A DNA stretch of 64,000 nt, from positions 2,666,001 through 2,730,000 of the forward strand of contig JADWQD010000003.1 of NCBI GenBank assembly GCA_016110215.1, in the 5' to 3' direction. The notes beneath the pieces were generated by a model. That model worked only from the letters and a program-made list of their open reading frames with translations. It was not told the origin of the DNA and made no database searches. Of the stretch, positions 1-10,918 are shown piece by piece. The stretch is from Capronia americana (taxonomy: Eukaryota; Ascomycota; Eurotiomycetes; Chaetothyriales; Herpotrichiellaceae). Both the position numbers and the translations under genes were made by a program. Within the stretch, counting starts at the first letter, position 1. Each line of letters begins with the position of its first letter.

Positions 1-1
1 C

Positions 2-550
2 TGCCCCGGCGCGCTGGGGATAAGTAACCGTCGAGACAGGGGCCGGATTTCGGTTGTGGAGAAGAAAGAACTCAATGAAGAAAGTCGACGCAAGTTGAAG
101 GCCTTCGGCGGTGCCTACGTCAACTGGCAATGTCCAGACTGTGCGTATAAAATACCCTATCATGTAACGAACAGCAGTACATCCAACATACACACAACGG
201 ACGAGGTGCGCGAGCATGCCGGTCTGTCCATCCAGTACCGGAGCTCATTTCTGGCAAAGTGCCACTTATTCCTCCCCCAGGCCGAGAAGGTCTCAATATC
301 ATCGAACGGCTCATCAACGACTAGGCGAGAAAGCCACGCTCACGTCAAGTACGGCTGTGTTTTCTGCTTTGCAACAGGGGACGAGCTCGTACGCGGGTAC
401 ACGGCCTTCACCACGGCGCGGGGTTTCGCCGAGCACATTGCACGCGAGCATAGGGTTCCAATGCCACCGAGCCTGCTGATCCATCGTTTTTCAGTTGCTG
501 CCGACGGAAAGACTGTAATCGGAGGCAGATGGGATTTGAATTTCTCGTGA
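2..550 (+). CDS. C-terminal part of an uncharacterised zinc-finger-like protein (cut by window edge)
   Basis: The reading frame is open from the first bases of the window to the TGA at 548-550, so the gene starts upstream; the apparent start at 56 is a GTG codon and is not credible. About 183 residues are visible. There is a CPDC pair near the middle and a second CVFC pair followed about 30 residues later by HIAREH, which together look like a degenerate C2H2-type zinc site. A Ser/Thr-rich linker lies between the two. No enzyme motif is seen. I do not recognise the family; similar hypothetical proteins with scattered CxxC/HxxxH pairs are common in filamentous fungi. Function unknown. The frame is certain enough, the identity is not. 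Confidence 0.6.
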   Translation, partial: CPGALGISNRRDRGRISVVEKKELNEESRRKLKAFGGAYVNWQCPDCAYKIPYHVTNSSTSNIHTTDEVREHAGLSIQYRSSFLAKCHLFLPQAEKVSISSNGSSTTRRESHAHVKYGCVFCFATGDELVRGYTAFTTARGFAEHIAREHRVPMPPSLLIHRFSVAADGKTVIGGRWDLNFS

Positions 551-1174
551 GGAATGGCCAACTGCGGGTATGCTTCGATGCTGTTGTTCTAAGTTAACGT
601 TGGGACGGACGCTCCGTCACGTCCTAACCGTCCTACTATTTCCCTTCCTCTTCCGCCTCGTCTCCACCTCCATATCCAATGTCATTCGCCATAGAAAGAA
701 GTTCCAAAGGCACTCTGCGGAGCAATTGAGAATGGATGACAGGCTTGCAAAGGGAAAACTGCTTGATATTCAATACTTTGGTGTGTCGTTCGCTTCACCA
801 ATCATCACTCAACCGTTCAATCGTCGTGCTAGATCATTCGATGCAGCAGAAAACCCCCAACGCTCTTATCCCACAACCGATCTGTTGCGTCAAACACGAC
901 TGGGGTTACACCCAGAGAGTTATGTCCGCTCTTCGTGTGCTCCTCCCTGTGAACCAAAGTGGAACTATTTCCCCGCACAAGCCTGAGGCCACACGCCCAC
1001 CGGCAAAACGCCTTCGGCACAGAGCCTCGTGCGGGGGAAGACACGTTCGGAGCACCCCGTACCGACCACAAAGCCGCGAGTTGGTCTCGACTGCTTGCTC
1101 GTGCCCATCAAAGCAATTCTCCGATTTACTTTGTACGGCGGTTGAGTAGTGTGCTAGGAAGACGCACCGTGAAA
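551..1174. other. intergenic, no gene seen
   Basis: About 0.6 kb between the zinc-finger-like fragment and the CoA-transferase. Open frames here have no ATG-led coding character. It should hold the 3' end of the first transcript and the promoter and leader of the CoA-transferase gene. Confidence 0.5.
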
Positions 1175-2659
1175 ATGGAGAGCAGACTCTCGTCTCGGTG
1201 GACGCTCCAGCTATTGCAAAAACAGAGCATTAACCTAAAGAGTTGGAGACAACTAGAATCGGTGCGTCGTTACCATTCTACATGTGCGACGGCGAGATGG
1301 CAGGAGAGAAGGGAGAGATTCTGGGCATCGCCGACATGTGGTTCCGGGTCGAGGTTTCCACCCCATCTGGGCGTAGCAAAGCCTCTCCACTGCCGGGGTT
1401 ATAGCACTGCTCGCGATTCCGAGGCAGCGGCGTTCCAGTTCAATCCACCTTCAGCACGACCTCTGAGCGACATAACGATAGTGGCTCTCGAACAGGTCAT
1501 CTCCATGCCTCTGGCGACTCGACACCTTTCAGACCTCGGCGCTCGGGTGATCAAGATCGAACGGCCTGGTAGCGGAGACTTTGTGCGCCATCACGACAAT
1601 CGGGTCAGGGGGAAACTCTGCAGCCATTTTGTTTGGATAAACCGTAACAAGGAGTCCTTGGCTTTGGATATCAAAGATCCGAAGGACATGGAGATACTGC
1701 GGAAGGTGGTGTGCGAGAAGGCCGATGTCTTTGTGCAGAATCTCAGGCCAGGGGATGCAGAGAAGATGGGGTTAGGGTATGAGGATATGAAGCGGATGAT
1801 GAATGAGGCCTATCCCGGGGAAAACCGAGGCGATCGCCTGATCTATGCGTCCATTAGTGGGTACGGAAGCAACGGTCCTTACGCGCACAAAAAGGCATAT
1901 GACCTCCTCATTCAGGCGGAGGCGGGTCTGCTGAGTATCACGGGAACGGAAGGCGAGATGGCCAAGGTGGGTTGTTCCATTGCGGACATTTCAGCGGGCA
2001 TCTATGCATACAGCAGCATCATGGCGGCAATCATGCAGAGACAGAAGACGGGACGCGGATGCGTCATAGACGTCTCAATGCTGGAGTCGCTGGTAGAGTG
2101 GATGGGATTCCCCTTGTACTATGCTTTTGAGGGGCAGTCGGGCCCCAAAAGAGCCGGAGCATCGCATGCGAGCATATACCCTTACGGGCCATTCTCGACG
2201 GGCGTGGGACCGGACGGCAAAGAGAATGCAAAGGTGATGCTGGGCGTACAGAATGAACGAGAGTGGAAGATCCTGGCCACGGAAGTATTGCAACGGGAGG
2301 ACCTGACGACCAATCCGAAGTTCAAAAACACCGCATCACGCAGCGACAATCGAGCCGAGCTCGAAGCCATCATCAGCGGCATCTTTGCCTCATGGGATGG
2401 TGGTGCAGAAGAGGTGGTAAAAAGACTGGACAGTGCAGGCATCGCGAATGCAAAGGTGAACGACATGCAGGGTGTATGGGAGCATGAGCAGCTCGAAGCT
2501 CGAGGTCGGTTTCGACAAGTGGACACTGAGGTCGGACCCGTCAAGTCTTTCCTGCCGCCTGGCATGAGCTCGGAAGTTGAAGCGAGGATGGAGAGAATCC
2601 CCACGATCGGGGAGCACAATGACAGAATCTTGAAGGAGCTCGGCGTCACCAGGGGATAG
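1175..2659 (+). CDS. CoA-transferase family III (CaiB/BaiF), probably mitochondrial
   Basis: Single-exon gene of 494 residues. The frame extends further upstream but only from a GTG; the first ATG is at 1175 and gives a basic, Ser/Arg-rich leader of about 90 residues with no acidic stretch, typical of a mitochondrial presequence. The CaiB/BaiF domain follows: ALEQVISMPLATRHLSDLGARVIKIE, then NRNKESLALD, then the central ISGYGSNGPYAHKKAYD. In formyl-CoA transferase the Asp of this last motif is the catalytic residue that forms the acyl anhydride, and it is present. Family members move CoA between small carboxylic acids; the mitochondrial location and motif spacing resemble the eukaryotic succinate-hydroxymethylglutarate CoA-transferase branch. 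The donor and acceptor acids cannot be read from the sequence. It lies about 36 kb from the catabolic cluster, so no functional link is claimed. Confidence 0.88.
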   Translation: MESRLSSRWTLQLLQKQSINLKSWRQLESVRRYHSTCATARWQERRERFWASPTCGSGSRFPPHLGVAKPLHCRGYSTARDSEAAAFQFNPPSARPLSDITIVALEQVISMPLATRHLSDLGARVIKIERPGSGDFVRHHDNRVRGKLCSHFVWINRNKESLALDIKDPKDMEILRKVVCEKADVFVQNLRPGDAEKMGLGYEDMKRMMNEAYPGENRGDRLIYASISGYGSNGPYAHKKAYDLLIQAEAGLLSITGTEGEMAKVGCSIADISAGIYAYSSIMAAIMQRQKTGRGCVIDVSMLESLVEWMGFPLYYAFEGQSGPKRAGASHASIYPYGPFSTGVGPDGKENAKVMLGVQNEREWKILATEVLQREDLTTNPKFKNTASRSDNRAELEAIISGIFASWDGGAEEVVKRLDSAGIANAKVNDMQGVWEHEQLEARGRFRQVDTEVGPVKSFLPPGMSSEVEARMERIPTIGEHNDRILKELGVTRG

Positions 2660-3372
2660 AACCATGAATCCCACACCACAGACCAAATAGAGGCAGCGAC
2701 GGAGTACCGGTCAGAGGATACACCGTGGAATCTAAACGCATAGATCTCAGTCACCCTCAAGTGCTCCTAAATTGTATGAGGCAGTCGAATCGGTGTGTTC
2801 CTCTTCGATGAAACCCTGACGATGATACTGTGTGAGTTGACCTTTTGGGCCGTTGGGACATTTCAGCAGCGATGGAGGGAGGCAGCTTCGTATTTGGCGG
2901 GCACTTTCCCTGATTTGAGGTTGATTTCTGTGGGCCTGAGCCTGCGCCTGCACCTGAGCCGAATGTTGACTTCGCGCTCAAAATCGGGCAACGATAAGGA
3001 AACCGGCCTCAGTGTTCCAAGACCCCCTCGCTATTCTCTGTGTATATACTTTTGTTCATCTATCACCTGTATATTTTGCAATTGTTTCCTCAGCCAGAAG
3101 CCAGTGTATACTCCGTCCGGCTGGAACCTTCGACGGCGCGCCGCGCCAGAAGTGCTAGTGCAGCTCCTACTCCGCGTCTATCGCAATCCTTGAACCAGAA
3201 CCAAAAATCTGTTGCCGCGCCACAGGGGCTTCGTGCTTGTTACTGAAGGAGAGTGCACCACCAGTATTGGCGGACACGACAATGCGCTGGGCCGGTGGCC
3301 ACCTTCTTGAATTTTGCGACAACTATGGTGTGGCCGAGGAGTTCGTCTTTAGGGATAGACAACGCAACGTCG
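2660..3372. other. intergenic, no gene seen
   Basis: Holds the 3' region of the CoA-transferase gene and the promoter and leader of the DUF3405 gene. Pyrimidine-rich stretches around 3040-3110 look like leader or promoter sequence. No conserved coding signal. Confidence 0.45.
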
Positions 3373-5862
3373 ATGGCACGAATACGCACTCGAGGAGAGT
3401 CGGATCTGGAGAAAGAAGGCTTTCTGCATCGCCCACAACGGCACAGTGAAGACGACAGTCCTGACAACGCCATCGACGACGACGAGGCATCTCCTTCTAC
3501 TGCCTCCTCGCGGGCCACCTCATATTCCCACAAACACATGCTCTTCAATGAAGCATACAGCTCGAAAAGATCATCTTCACCCCCATATCTCGGCAGGATG
3601 CCTCGATCAATCATGCGCTATGTGTGTTTGGGCGTCGCTGCCACCCTGATCATCTTCATTTTGTCACTGGTACGGATGAGCCATAATGCGCAAAAAGAGG
3701 TGGAGATAGCAATTGAACAGAAAGAAACAAAGCCAAAGCCCCCGCCGTGGGAGGAGTTTCCATTCCTCCAGAGATATTACGGTGGACTCCGGTCATTGGT
3801 GCCGGTCGCCGATAACGTGCCGGAGTACCCAAGGAAAGAGGATGAGGTTGAGTGGCAGACGTTGAATATCACCGACGAGGGACTGCAAAAGCCACCGCCC
3901 GAAGTGTCACCAGAAGATGCGCCGCCGGCTAAGGAGCGGAGAAAGAGAGCGCTCCAACAAAGCAAGAGGTTCGATCCGTATCCCAATTACACCTCTCCGG
4001 AGTACATTTCCAAATATGGCACCAAAGTGGATTGTTTCCTGGATGTTGCGAACACCGTTTCCATTCCGCGGGTGCGCATGTATGAGGGTATTCCTCGTGG
4101 GTTTCCGGACATGGTCATGGGCTCAGCCAAAATATTGGGGTTAAGGGACGACATCTGCTACGACAGGTTTGGCCGCTTAGGACCTTACGGGCTTGGATAC
4201 AGCATCCACAGGGGCGGCAGTGGTGCACAACAAGAAGGCGAACGGGAGGGCGCCGACCTGGTGTGGCAGGAAACACCTGAAGTGGACTGGAGGGAGGTCC
4301 ATTGGTCAGAAGCACAACAGCGATGTGTAAAGGCGAACAACCATCGGTTCAAACCGCTGCCAGAGCACCCGCGCGTTGAGACATTCCAGGCAATGCCGAT
4401 TGGTAGCGTCTACAGCAAGAGAGACGAATCGCCTGAGTTTGAAGCAATGCCACCAAAGACATCCGATAGCCCACAAAAACCGAAGACAGGTACAGAAAAG
4501 CTGCCGCGCACGGCGGTGGTGATTCGAACATGGTGGGATTATCCATACACCCCTGAGGACAAGATCTATCTGCGATCCCTGATCTCGGAGTTGGGCATGT
4601 TGAGTGGCGGGGAGTATGTGGTCCATTTCCTTGTCCAAGTCAAATCCAACGACGTGCCTATCTTCTCTGACGACGAGACCTATGAACGGATTCTTCGAGA
4701 CTCGTTGCCGGAGGAGTTCCGCGGCATGGGTACCCTTTGGACCGAGAAGCAGATGGAGCTCATGTATGGCGGTCTTGAAGAGACGAACATGCGTGGGCTG
4801 CCTGTTCACGGCGTATATCGTAGCACGTTCATGCCAATGCAATACTTCGCTTATCAACACCCCGAGTACGACTTCTTCTGGAACTGGGAAATGGACATCC
4901 GCACCACGCACCATTGGTACCATTTCTTCGACAGTATCACGAAATGGGCCAAACAACAACCACGCAAGCTCCTTTGGGAGAGGAACAGTCGGTTCTACGT
5001 CCCCTCCGAGTACGGCGAGTGGGAAGATTTCTCCCAGATGGTCCGCATCCAGACAGAGCACGGCACAAATAGCGTGGCCAACCTGTGGAGCAGCCTCAAC
5101 CGTGCGAACAAAGATCCAAACAATCCTGGCTTTAGCACTCCAGCCGGTGCAATGAAGCAACAAGGGGACAAACCGATCTGGGGTCCTGAGCGTCCCCTCG
5201 ACGATGACGTGTCAATGGACACCGACCCTATACCACCCACATCCTTCGAAAAGGACAAATACACTTGGGGTGTTGGCGAAGATGCCGACCTTATTGTGTT
5301 CAACCCCCTCTTCGACCCCGATGGGACAACGTGGCTCCTTACCGATGATACGACAGGCTACAATATCACCCGCGGCCGACCAGCTCGTCGCACAGCAATC
5401 ATAACCGCCTCTCGTCTCTCCCGCAAACTCCTCGTCACCATGCACAAGGAAACCGCTCTGAAGAAGCATTCCATGTTCAGCGAAATGTGGCCGGCAAGCT
5501 GTGCGCTGCATCATGGGCTCAAGGCCGTCTATGTCCCGCATCCGGAGTACATCGATCGAAAGTGGCCCACAAATTACCTACAGTCAGTATTCAATGCTGG
5601 CCGAAACGGGGCCACAGGCGCCGCGCGAACCAGTGTCTTTGGCGACAGAGAACACAATTTCCGAGGCACCACGTGGTACTACAACGCCGGCTTTCCGGAG
5701 GTGCTGTGGCATCGCTGGCTGGGATATAAGTTCAATAATGACGGCGGCGAACAGTTTGAGGTGGCTGGCGAGGGAAGAATGTGTCTCCCAGGCATGTTGT
5801 TACATCCGATCAAGAGGGTCGACTTGGTGCTGGAGGGCAGGAAGGCAGACGAGCACCCGTGA
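3373..5862 (+). CDS. DUF3405 type II membrane protein, putative glycosyltransferase-like
   Basis: Single exon, 829 residues from ATG 3373; an in-frame ATG at 3325 would add 16 residues and cannot be excluded. Residues 1-80 are Ser/Asp/Arg-rich and cytosolic in character. One hydrophobic segment spans roughly 82-100, followed by a charged Pro-rich stalk, giving type II topology expected for a Golgi/ER lumen enzyme. The large C-terminal domain matches the fungal DUF3405 family: RTAVVIRTWWDYPYT opens it, and DFFWNWEMDIRTTHHWYHFF contains the acidic WEMD site that resembles a DxD-type metal/nucleotide-sugar motif. The family is usually annotated as a conserved fungal protein; glycosyl transfer is an inference from the topology and acidic motif, not shown. 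A 285-residue frame on the other strand (4306-5163) is its shadow. Confidence 0.85.
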   Translation: MARIRTRGESDLEKEGFLHRPQRHSEDDSPDNAIDDDEASPSTASSRATSYSHKHMLFNEAYSSKRSSSPPYLGRMPRSIMRYVCLGVAATLIIFILSLVRMSHNAQKEVEIAIEQKETKPKPPPWEEFPFLQRYYGGLRSLVPVADNVPEYPRKEDEVEWQTLNITDEGLQKPPPEVSPEDAPPAKERRKRALQQSKRFDPYPNYTSPEYISKYGTKVDCFLDVANTVSIPRVRMYEGIPRGFPDMVMGSAKILGLRDDICYDRFGRLGPYGLGYSIHRGGSGAQQEGEREGADLVWQETPEVDWREVHWSEAQQRCVKANNHRFKPLPEHPRVETFQAMPIGSVYSKRDESPEFEAMPPKTSDSPQKPKTGTEKLPRTAVVIRTWWDYPYTPEDKIYLRSLISELGMLSGGEYVVHFLVQVKSNDVPIFSDDETYERILRDSLPEEFRGMGTLWTEKQMELMYGGLEETNMRGLPVHGVYRSTFMPMQYFAYQHPEYDFFWNWEMDIRTTHHWYHFFDSITKWAKQQPRKLLWERNSRFYVPSEYGEWEDFSQMVRIQTEHGTNSVANLWSSLNRANKDPNNPGFSTPAGAMKQQGDKPIWGPERPLDDDVSMDTDPIPPTSFEKDKYTWGVGEDADLIVFNPLFDPDGTTWLLTDDTTGYNITRGRPARRTAIITASRLSRKLLVTMHKETALKKHSMFSEMWPASCALHHGLKAVYVPHPEYIDRKWPTNYLQSVFNAGRNGATGAARTSVFGDREHNFRGTTWYYNAGFPEVLWHRWLGYKFNNDGGEQFEVAGEGRMCLPGMLLHPIKRVDLVLEGRKADEHP

Positions 5863-6506
5863 GGCCGAGGTCGGAGATGGGTGTATGTTTGGCTTGTTCT
5901 GGATATGCTTCTGAGCGGATGGTTGGGGGGTTCTTGGACATTCGAGGTCAATGTACATGTGACGCGTGATAGGTTGGGCGTTGGGTGTTGTTTATACTTG
6001 GCCGCACCTTTGTTGAATGGGTACTGTACATGGATTGTCCAAAGCGTCGAGAATCGTGGTGTGGATCTTACCAATCTACTGTATATGTCCCTTATTGTGT
6101 CCGTCAATGAGCAACCAGTAAATGACAGGGATTATCTAAGCAGCCAACGGGGTGTCACACACAAATCACGTTTGGTACGGTGAAGAATGATCGAAAGCCT
6201 TGACCGCAGACGGCGAGCCGCACCAGGGGCCGATTTCATCCCGTCCGAACTCCCCGCTTCTTCACTCTGCATCAAATCCCTTGGGTTGTCTTCTCTTTCG
6301 AGTTCGCATCTACAAACAGGTCCTCCCACTTTCGAGTTCCAGCCTCTATAATTCAGACTTACTCACTCACGTTCTGCTCCACCATCTGAGCAATCCCCGT
6401 TACAGTCGCCCGCACTCGACTCCGTACCCTCCTCGACATCCTTACTGCCTCGCCCTCGTCTCAGCTGAGAATGAGTCTCGCCTAACCCGAGCCAACCTCG
6501 ACCATC
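5863..6506. other. intergenic with leader of the NOT9 gene
   Basis: Contains the 3' end of the DUF3405 gene and the promoter and leader of the next gene. The last 250 bases are strongly CT-rich, as is common just upstream of highly expressed fungal genes. No coding signal. Confidence 0.45.
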
Positions 6507-7822
6507 ATGCTACAGACGCAGCATCTTTACTCTCACCAGCAACAATACAACCAGCACGAGCAGTCCGCCTGGCAGCACAATGGATCCCAGCAAAGTCACG
6601 CACCCTTGAGCCATGGGCAGCAACAGGCGCAAGCCCAGCTTGCCGCCGCGCAACACTACTCTCGACTCGCGGCGAATCCAAACCACAACTCTTCGCATGC
6701 GCAGACCACCAACCGCCAGGCTGTGGCAGACAACGCGCAGAATTCCCTCGGCGCCTCTCTCACGGCTATGAACGAGCAGGCGGCGCCGGGCATGGATCAA
6801 CAGCTCTCGGAAGAGAATCGAAAAGTACTACAATGGGTCGCTGAGCTTCTCGACCCGAACAGAAGGGAGGGGGCGCTGATGGAGTTGAGCAAAAAGCGGG
6901 AACAAGTGCCCGAGCTCGCCTTGGTTCTCTGGCACAGCTTCGGCGTCATGACAAGTCTCCTGCAGGAGATCATCTCGGTCTATCCGCTCCTGAACCCAAG
7001 TCAGCTCACAGCAGCGGCCAGCAACCGTGTCTGCAACGCTTTGGCCCTGCTCCAGTGTGTTGCCAGCCACAATGAGACGAGAGGCCTCTTTCTCAACGGT
7101 ACGCTCTACTGACCGGTGGCAACAGGACACATGCTAACACAAGAGTCAGCGCACATTCCCCTGTTCCTATACCCTTTCCTCAACACCACGTCCAAGTCGA
7201 GACCCTTCGAGTACCTCCGCCTCACTTCACTCGGTGTCATTGGTGCCTTGGTCAAGAACGAGCCGTCGTCTAATGTCTCGATCAACCCATCGGGCACGCC
7301 AGGCGCACAGGCCAATGCCAGCAACTCTTCACCAACCATCACCTTCCTGTTGACAACCGAGATCATCCCGCTGTGCCTGCGAATTATGGAAACAGGCAGC
7401 GAGTTGTCCAAGACGGTCGCCATCTTCATCGTCCAGAAGATCTTGCTGGATGACACGGGCCTGGGATACATCTGTGCCACATACGAGCGATTTTATGCTG
7501 TGGGCACCGTTTTGAGCAACATGGTCATTGGTCTTGTCGAGACTCAGACTGTCCGGTTGCTGAAACACGTCGTTAGATGCTTCTTGAGGTTGGTCGTTCT
7601 TTGGGACAAACTGACTCGAGACTATCCACTGACATGGACTCCAGACTTAGCGATAATAACCGAGCTCGTCAAGCGCTGCGCCAGTGCCTCCCAGAACCGC
7701 TTCGAGATGCAACCTTTTCCAACGTCCTCAGGGATGATGCAGCCACCAAGCGATGTCTGGCCCAACTGCTCATCAACCTGAGTGACACCGTTACCGATAC
7801 GCAAAACGACCAATTTGAGTGA
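6507..7822 (+). CDS. CAF40: CCR4-NOT complex subunit Not9/Caf40 (Rcd1 family)
   Basis: Three exons: 6507-7098, 7150-7588, 7645-7822, giving 402 residues; both introns (51 and 56 nt) keep frame, and the second contains a CTGAC branch-like site. The N-terminal ~90 residues are Gln/His-rich and disordered, as in other fungal orthologues. The rest is the armadillo-repeat Rcd1 core, almost unmistakable: AHIPLFLYPFLNTTSKSRP, FEYLRLTSLGVIGALVK, FLLTTEIIPLCLRIMETGSE, KILLDDTGLGYIC and RLLKHVVRCFLRL. A Ser/Asn/Pro-rich insert sits between the ALVKNE and TFLLTTEI parts, longer than in animals. Known role: scaffold of the cytoplasmic deadenylase CCR4-NOT, binding adaptor peptides that recruit mRNAs for decay. 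Housekeeping gene; no sign of anything unusual. Confidence 0.95.
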
Positions 7823-9645
7823 TTCAACGCCTTTTGCCCTGGATTTGGGCCTTGGCGCCCATTTTGCTGTGAAAACACCAGATCATCAGTGATACCCTTC
7901 TCCGTCCACGGGACGACTTTTCATATTTCAGCATTGCGAATCGGCGGTCAGGGAGACAGCGGTATAAGCATGAAGCAAGGAAGTTTGGAGTTCTTCGAAT
8001 CGAGCATCGCTCTTTTCGCTCTTGGCAAATCGCGATTGTGGCCGCAACGATGCATATACCAGCTGACCTCGAGGGAGCGGATGTGGCAGGCGCACTGTTT
8101 TTCATTACATGGATGATGACACGATCAAATGCACAAAGGCGTCGCTAGACGATGAACCCCTGTAACAAGAGCGAGGTATTCTGAGCAGGCAAGGTCGTGG
8201 GATTGGTTTTGGGCTGAGATTGGGGGACTATCGAGAGCAAAAGTGTTTCCAACAGTGCGTTCTTGCGTTTGGACGAGGAGTTCATCTTCCCCAATTTGGC
8301 CCCCCGGATCGAATATAGGCGAACTTGACAATTTCACCTGTACATGAGATGAAGTGGCATGGTACAACAGAGTCGCTGCCAGCAGAAGGGGACTTTTTAC
8401 TTTTTGAATACATACAGACTGTCTCAAGGCACATTTATGGCGGATGGTATCTCCGTGCTTGTCCGACTTCGATACCTCGACGGCTCTCTCTGTCATACCA
8501 GATCCCAGCAGTACGGAATACACAGTACATCGTGGCCCCATACGTATGCATGGTCCTACCCTTCACAGCCACGCATGACCATGCCTGTAGCCGGCTAGAC
8601 CTTTGTGCCTGTTCCGCTACAGTGCGTAGGACAGCAAGAATGGAGGAGCCCAGTCCAATCCTACTTCGACACTCACACCTTGGCGTCCAGGTAGAGTATA
8701 TTTCGGCCCGCGCAGTTGCAGCCTTCAATCCCTCGCCCTAAAGCTAGAACAGGCATTTCCTCTTCCTCCGAGTCCCATGCATATGCACACTACCGGGCTT
8801 AACTACCTTACATGCCAGGGCAGCGATATCACGAACGGAACCAATTCGGGTCCGAGAAGATTTCCTCTTTCTGCTCAAGTGTCGACATATACTTACGTTT
8901 GCGAGGGGACTCTTGCTCAATTTGAAAATCACCAGCAACGGATCGGGTCCATCAGCTCCGTTACTGTAGCTCCTCATGCTCTGCCACCCCTCGTCGCATG
9001 CCACAGCCGGAGTTTAGAAACATCGCGGGGATCAACCCACCAACACACCAACCAATCCCGTCTTTCCCTTCTATTACTGTGTGTTCTTATTGGTTGACCG
9101 ACCGGCTGGTTCTGTTCATCGGATTGAATTTACTCGTAATTGCGATTCCATCATCCAGCTGCTCGTACGTTCTCGTACTAAGCACAGTACGACAGAAGGC
9201 AGAAACAGGCATAACTGCCGAATCGCTGCGGTCTCCACCCTCGCGGCTGCTTTACATCACCATCATTGCCATCCGAGTTGTGCGTGGGACTTTTCGTGCC
9301 GGAGAAATATAAACATTCTTGTCTCTGTTCGCGCTGAAGTTCTAGCAAATAGCAAGACATAACAGTCGCAAAATAACCTGGTTCGAGGGCGCAGCTTTGC
9401 GCGGGTATCTACGAGACGGCTAACATTACGTTGCAAGGATAGCTGACTTGAGAGACTCACTGGCTCAGAACTCCCGGGAATTTAGTACTGCTTGCTTCCC
9501 TCCGCAGCCTCGAGAATTGTGACCGTTGAGAAGACTCGTCTCGGAATCGTCATCGGTTCAAGGCGCTCGGCCGCGCAGGAGGAAGAGCAACTCATTCACC
9601 TACATTATCCCATCTCCGGCGCGACTCGAGCACACAAGGCCCGTC
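7823..9645. other. 1.8 kb gene-poor stretch
   Basis: Between NOT9 and the aldo/keto reductase. Several open frames of 60-140 codons exist on both strands (for example 8325-8741 on +), but none resembles a known protein and they overlap one another in all frames. Probably the NOT9 3' region and a long reductase promoter. An unrecognised small gene or non-coding RNA cannot be excluded. Confidence 0.4.
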
Positions 9646-10677
9646 ATGCCTGCCAGTGTCACGCTCGCCGGGAAGCCCATCGGGCCCATCGGCTATGGCC
9701 TCATGGGCTTGACGTGGAGACCCAACCCACAACCGGCCGAGGACAGCTTCAAAGCCATGGAGACGGCGTTGGCACAGGGATCGAATTTTTGGAACGGCGG
9801 CGAACTTTATGGCCCCCCGGAGCGACACTCCTGCCATCTACTGCACGAATATTTCAAGCTCCACCCCGGCGACGCGGATAAAGTGGTGCTCAGCATCAAA
9901 GGTGGTACTCTTCCAGGGCAGTTGAAACCCGACGGCTCGGCCGGGAATGTCCGCCGCAGCGTCGAAGACTGCTTGAAGATCCTGGACGGAACCAAGACCA
10001 TCGACATCTTCGAATGCGCTCGCCTCGACCACGCCGTGCCCCTGGAAGAGACGATCGGCACGCTCGCCGAGCTCGTAAAGGAGGGCAAGATCGGCGGCAT
10101 CGGCCTGTCGGAAGTTAAAGCCTCGACCATCGAGCGGGCTCACAAGATCCACCCGATCGCGGCCGTGGAGGTCGAGGTCTCTCTGTGGACGACGGACATC
10201 CTCCGCAACGGCGTCGCCGCGATGTGCGCCAGACTCGGCATTCCCATCGTCGCGTATAGTCCCCTCAGCCGCGGGGCACTGGCCGGCGAGACCATCAGAC
10301 GGAACGCCGATATTCCGGAGGGGGACTTCCGCAAGAGAGCGCCACGGTTCCAGGACGATGTGCTCGAATACAACAACCAAATCGTGGATGAGGTCGAAAA
10401 GCTGGCACGGAACAAAGGCGTGACGAAGGCGCAGATCGCAATTGCTTGGGTCCGTGCTCTCAGCGGACGGACCATCACGACTGAGGATGGGCAGCAGCTC
10501 ACGCTGGGCGTTATTATACCTATTCCGGGGGCTACCAGGCCGGAGCGGGTTATTGAGAACACGACGCACGTGGAGCTGTCGGAGGACGAGATGAAGGAGA
10601 TTGCGGACATTTTGAAGAACAATCCTATCAAGGGTGATCGGTACCCTAAGGTGGGGATGGCTCATGTTAATATGTAG
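9646..10677 (+). CDS. aldo/keto reductase, pyridoxal reductase (Plr1/YakC) type
   Basis: Single exon, 343 residues from ATG 9646; the frame runs further upstream only from a TTG. The protein begins VTLAGKPIGPIGYGLMGLTW, typical of the Plr1 branch. NFWNGGELYG carries the active-site Tyr, VVLSIKGG the Lys, and the strand IDIFECARLD replaces the usual His segment. The canonical tetrad Asp is Asn here; to my knowledge this Asn and the Arg are features of the yeast pyridoxal reductase group rather than damage. C-terminal LGVIIPIPGATRPERVIENT is the NADPH-binding loop. Likely reaction: NADPH-dependent reduction of pyridoxal to pyridoxine or of a related aldehyde, in the cytosol. The substrate is inferred. 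The 275-residue opposite-strand frame (9838-10665) is a shadow. Confidence 0.88.
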   Translation: MPASVTLAGKPIGPIGYGLMGLTWRPNPQPAEDSFKAMETALAQGSNFWNGGELYGPPERHSCHLLHEYFKLHPGDADKVVLSIKGGTLPGQLKPDGSAGNVRRSVEDCLKILDGTKTIDIFECARLDHAVPLEETIGTLAELVKEGKIGGIGLSEVKASTIERAHKIHPIAAVEVEVSLWTTDILRNGVAAMCARLGIPIVAYSPLSRGALAGETIRRNADIPEGDFRKRAPRFQDDVLEYNNQIVDEVEKLARNKGVTKAQIAIAWVRALSGRTITTEDGQQLTLGVIIPIPGATRPERVIENTTHVELSEDEMKEIADILKNNPIKGDRYPKVGMAHVNM

Positions 10678-10800
10678 ATCCAGGGACGGCTGTGTCTATA
10701 GCGTTGACGAGAAGTGCGATTGCTCCCTTGGCGATGGAGGGCCTGACCGATCAGTTGAAATGGCCAAGTCGGGCTGCCGACTTTTATCTTACGGGCAATC

Positions 10801-10918
10801 ACCATATCTCTGTTCTTACATCCTTGCTGTCTGTCTCCGGAACTCTAGTCTTTGGCTATTTCACCATATCTCTGTTCTTACATCCTGTCTATCTCCGGAA
10901 CTCTGATCTTTGGCTATT
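10801..10918. repeat. imperfect tandem duplication, two ~58-bp copies
   Basis: Copy 1 is about 10801-10860 and copy 2 about 10863-10918. Both run from accatatctctgttcttac through ctccggaactct to tttggctatt, with small indels (ttgctgtctgtct against tgtctat) and one substitution near the end. The repeat sits in the shared 3' region of the aldo/keto reductase and the convergent CxxC protein gene, ending at the latter's stop codon region. Confidence 0.85.

Noticed and set aside
959..1174. 72-residue upstream extension of the CoA-transferase
   Set aside because: It would start at a GTG; the ATG at 1175 already supplies a plausible mitochondrial presequence.
4306..5163. 285-codon minus-strand frame opposite the DUF3405 gene
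   Set aside because: Lies fully inside a conserved coding region and has no family features of its own; a codon-bias shadow.
9838..10665. 275-codon minus-strand frame opposite the aldo/keto reductase
   Set aside because: Complete overlap with a well-supported gene and no recognisable motif.
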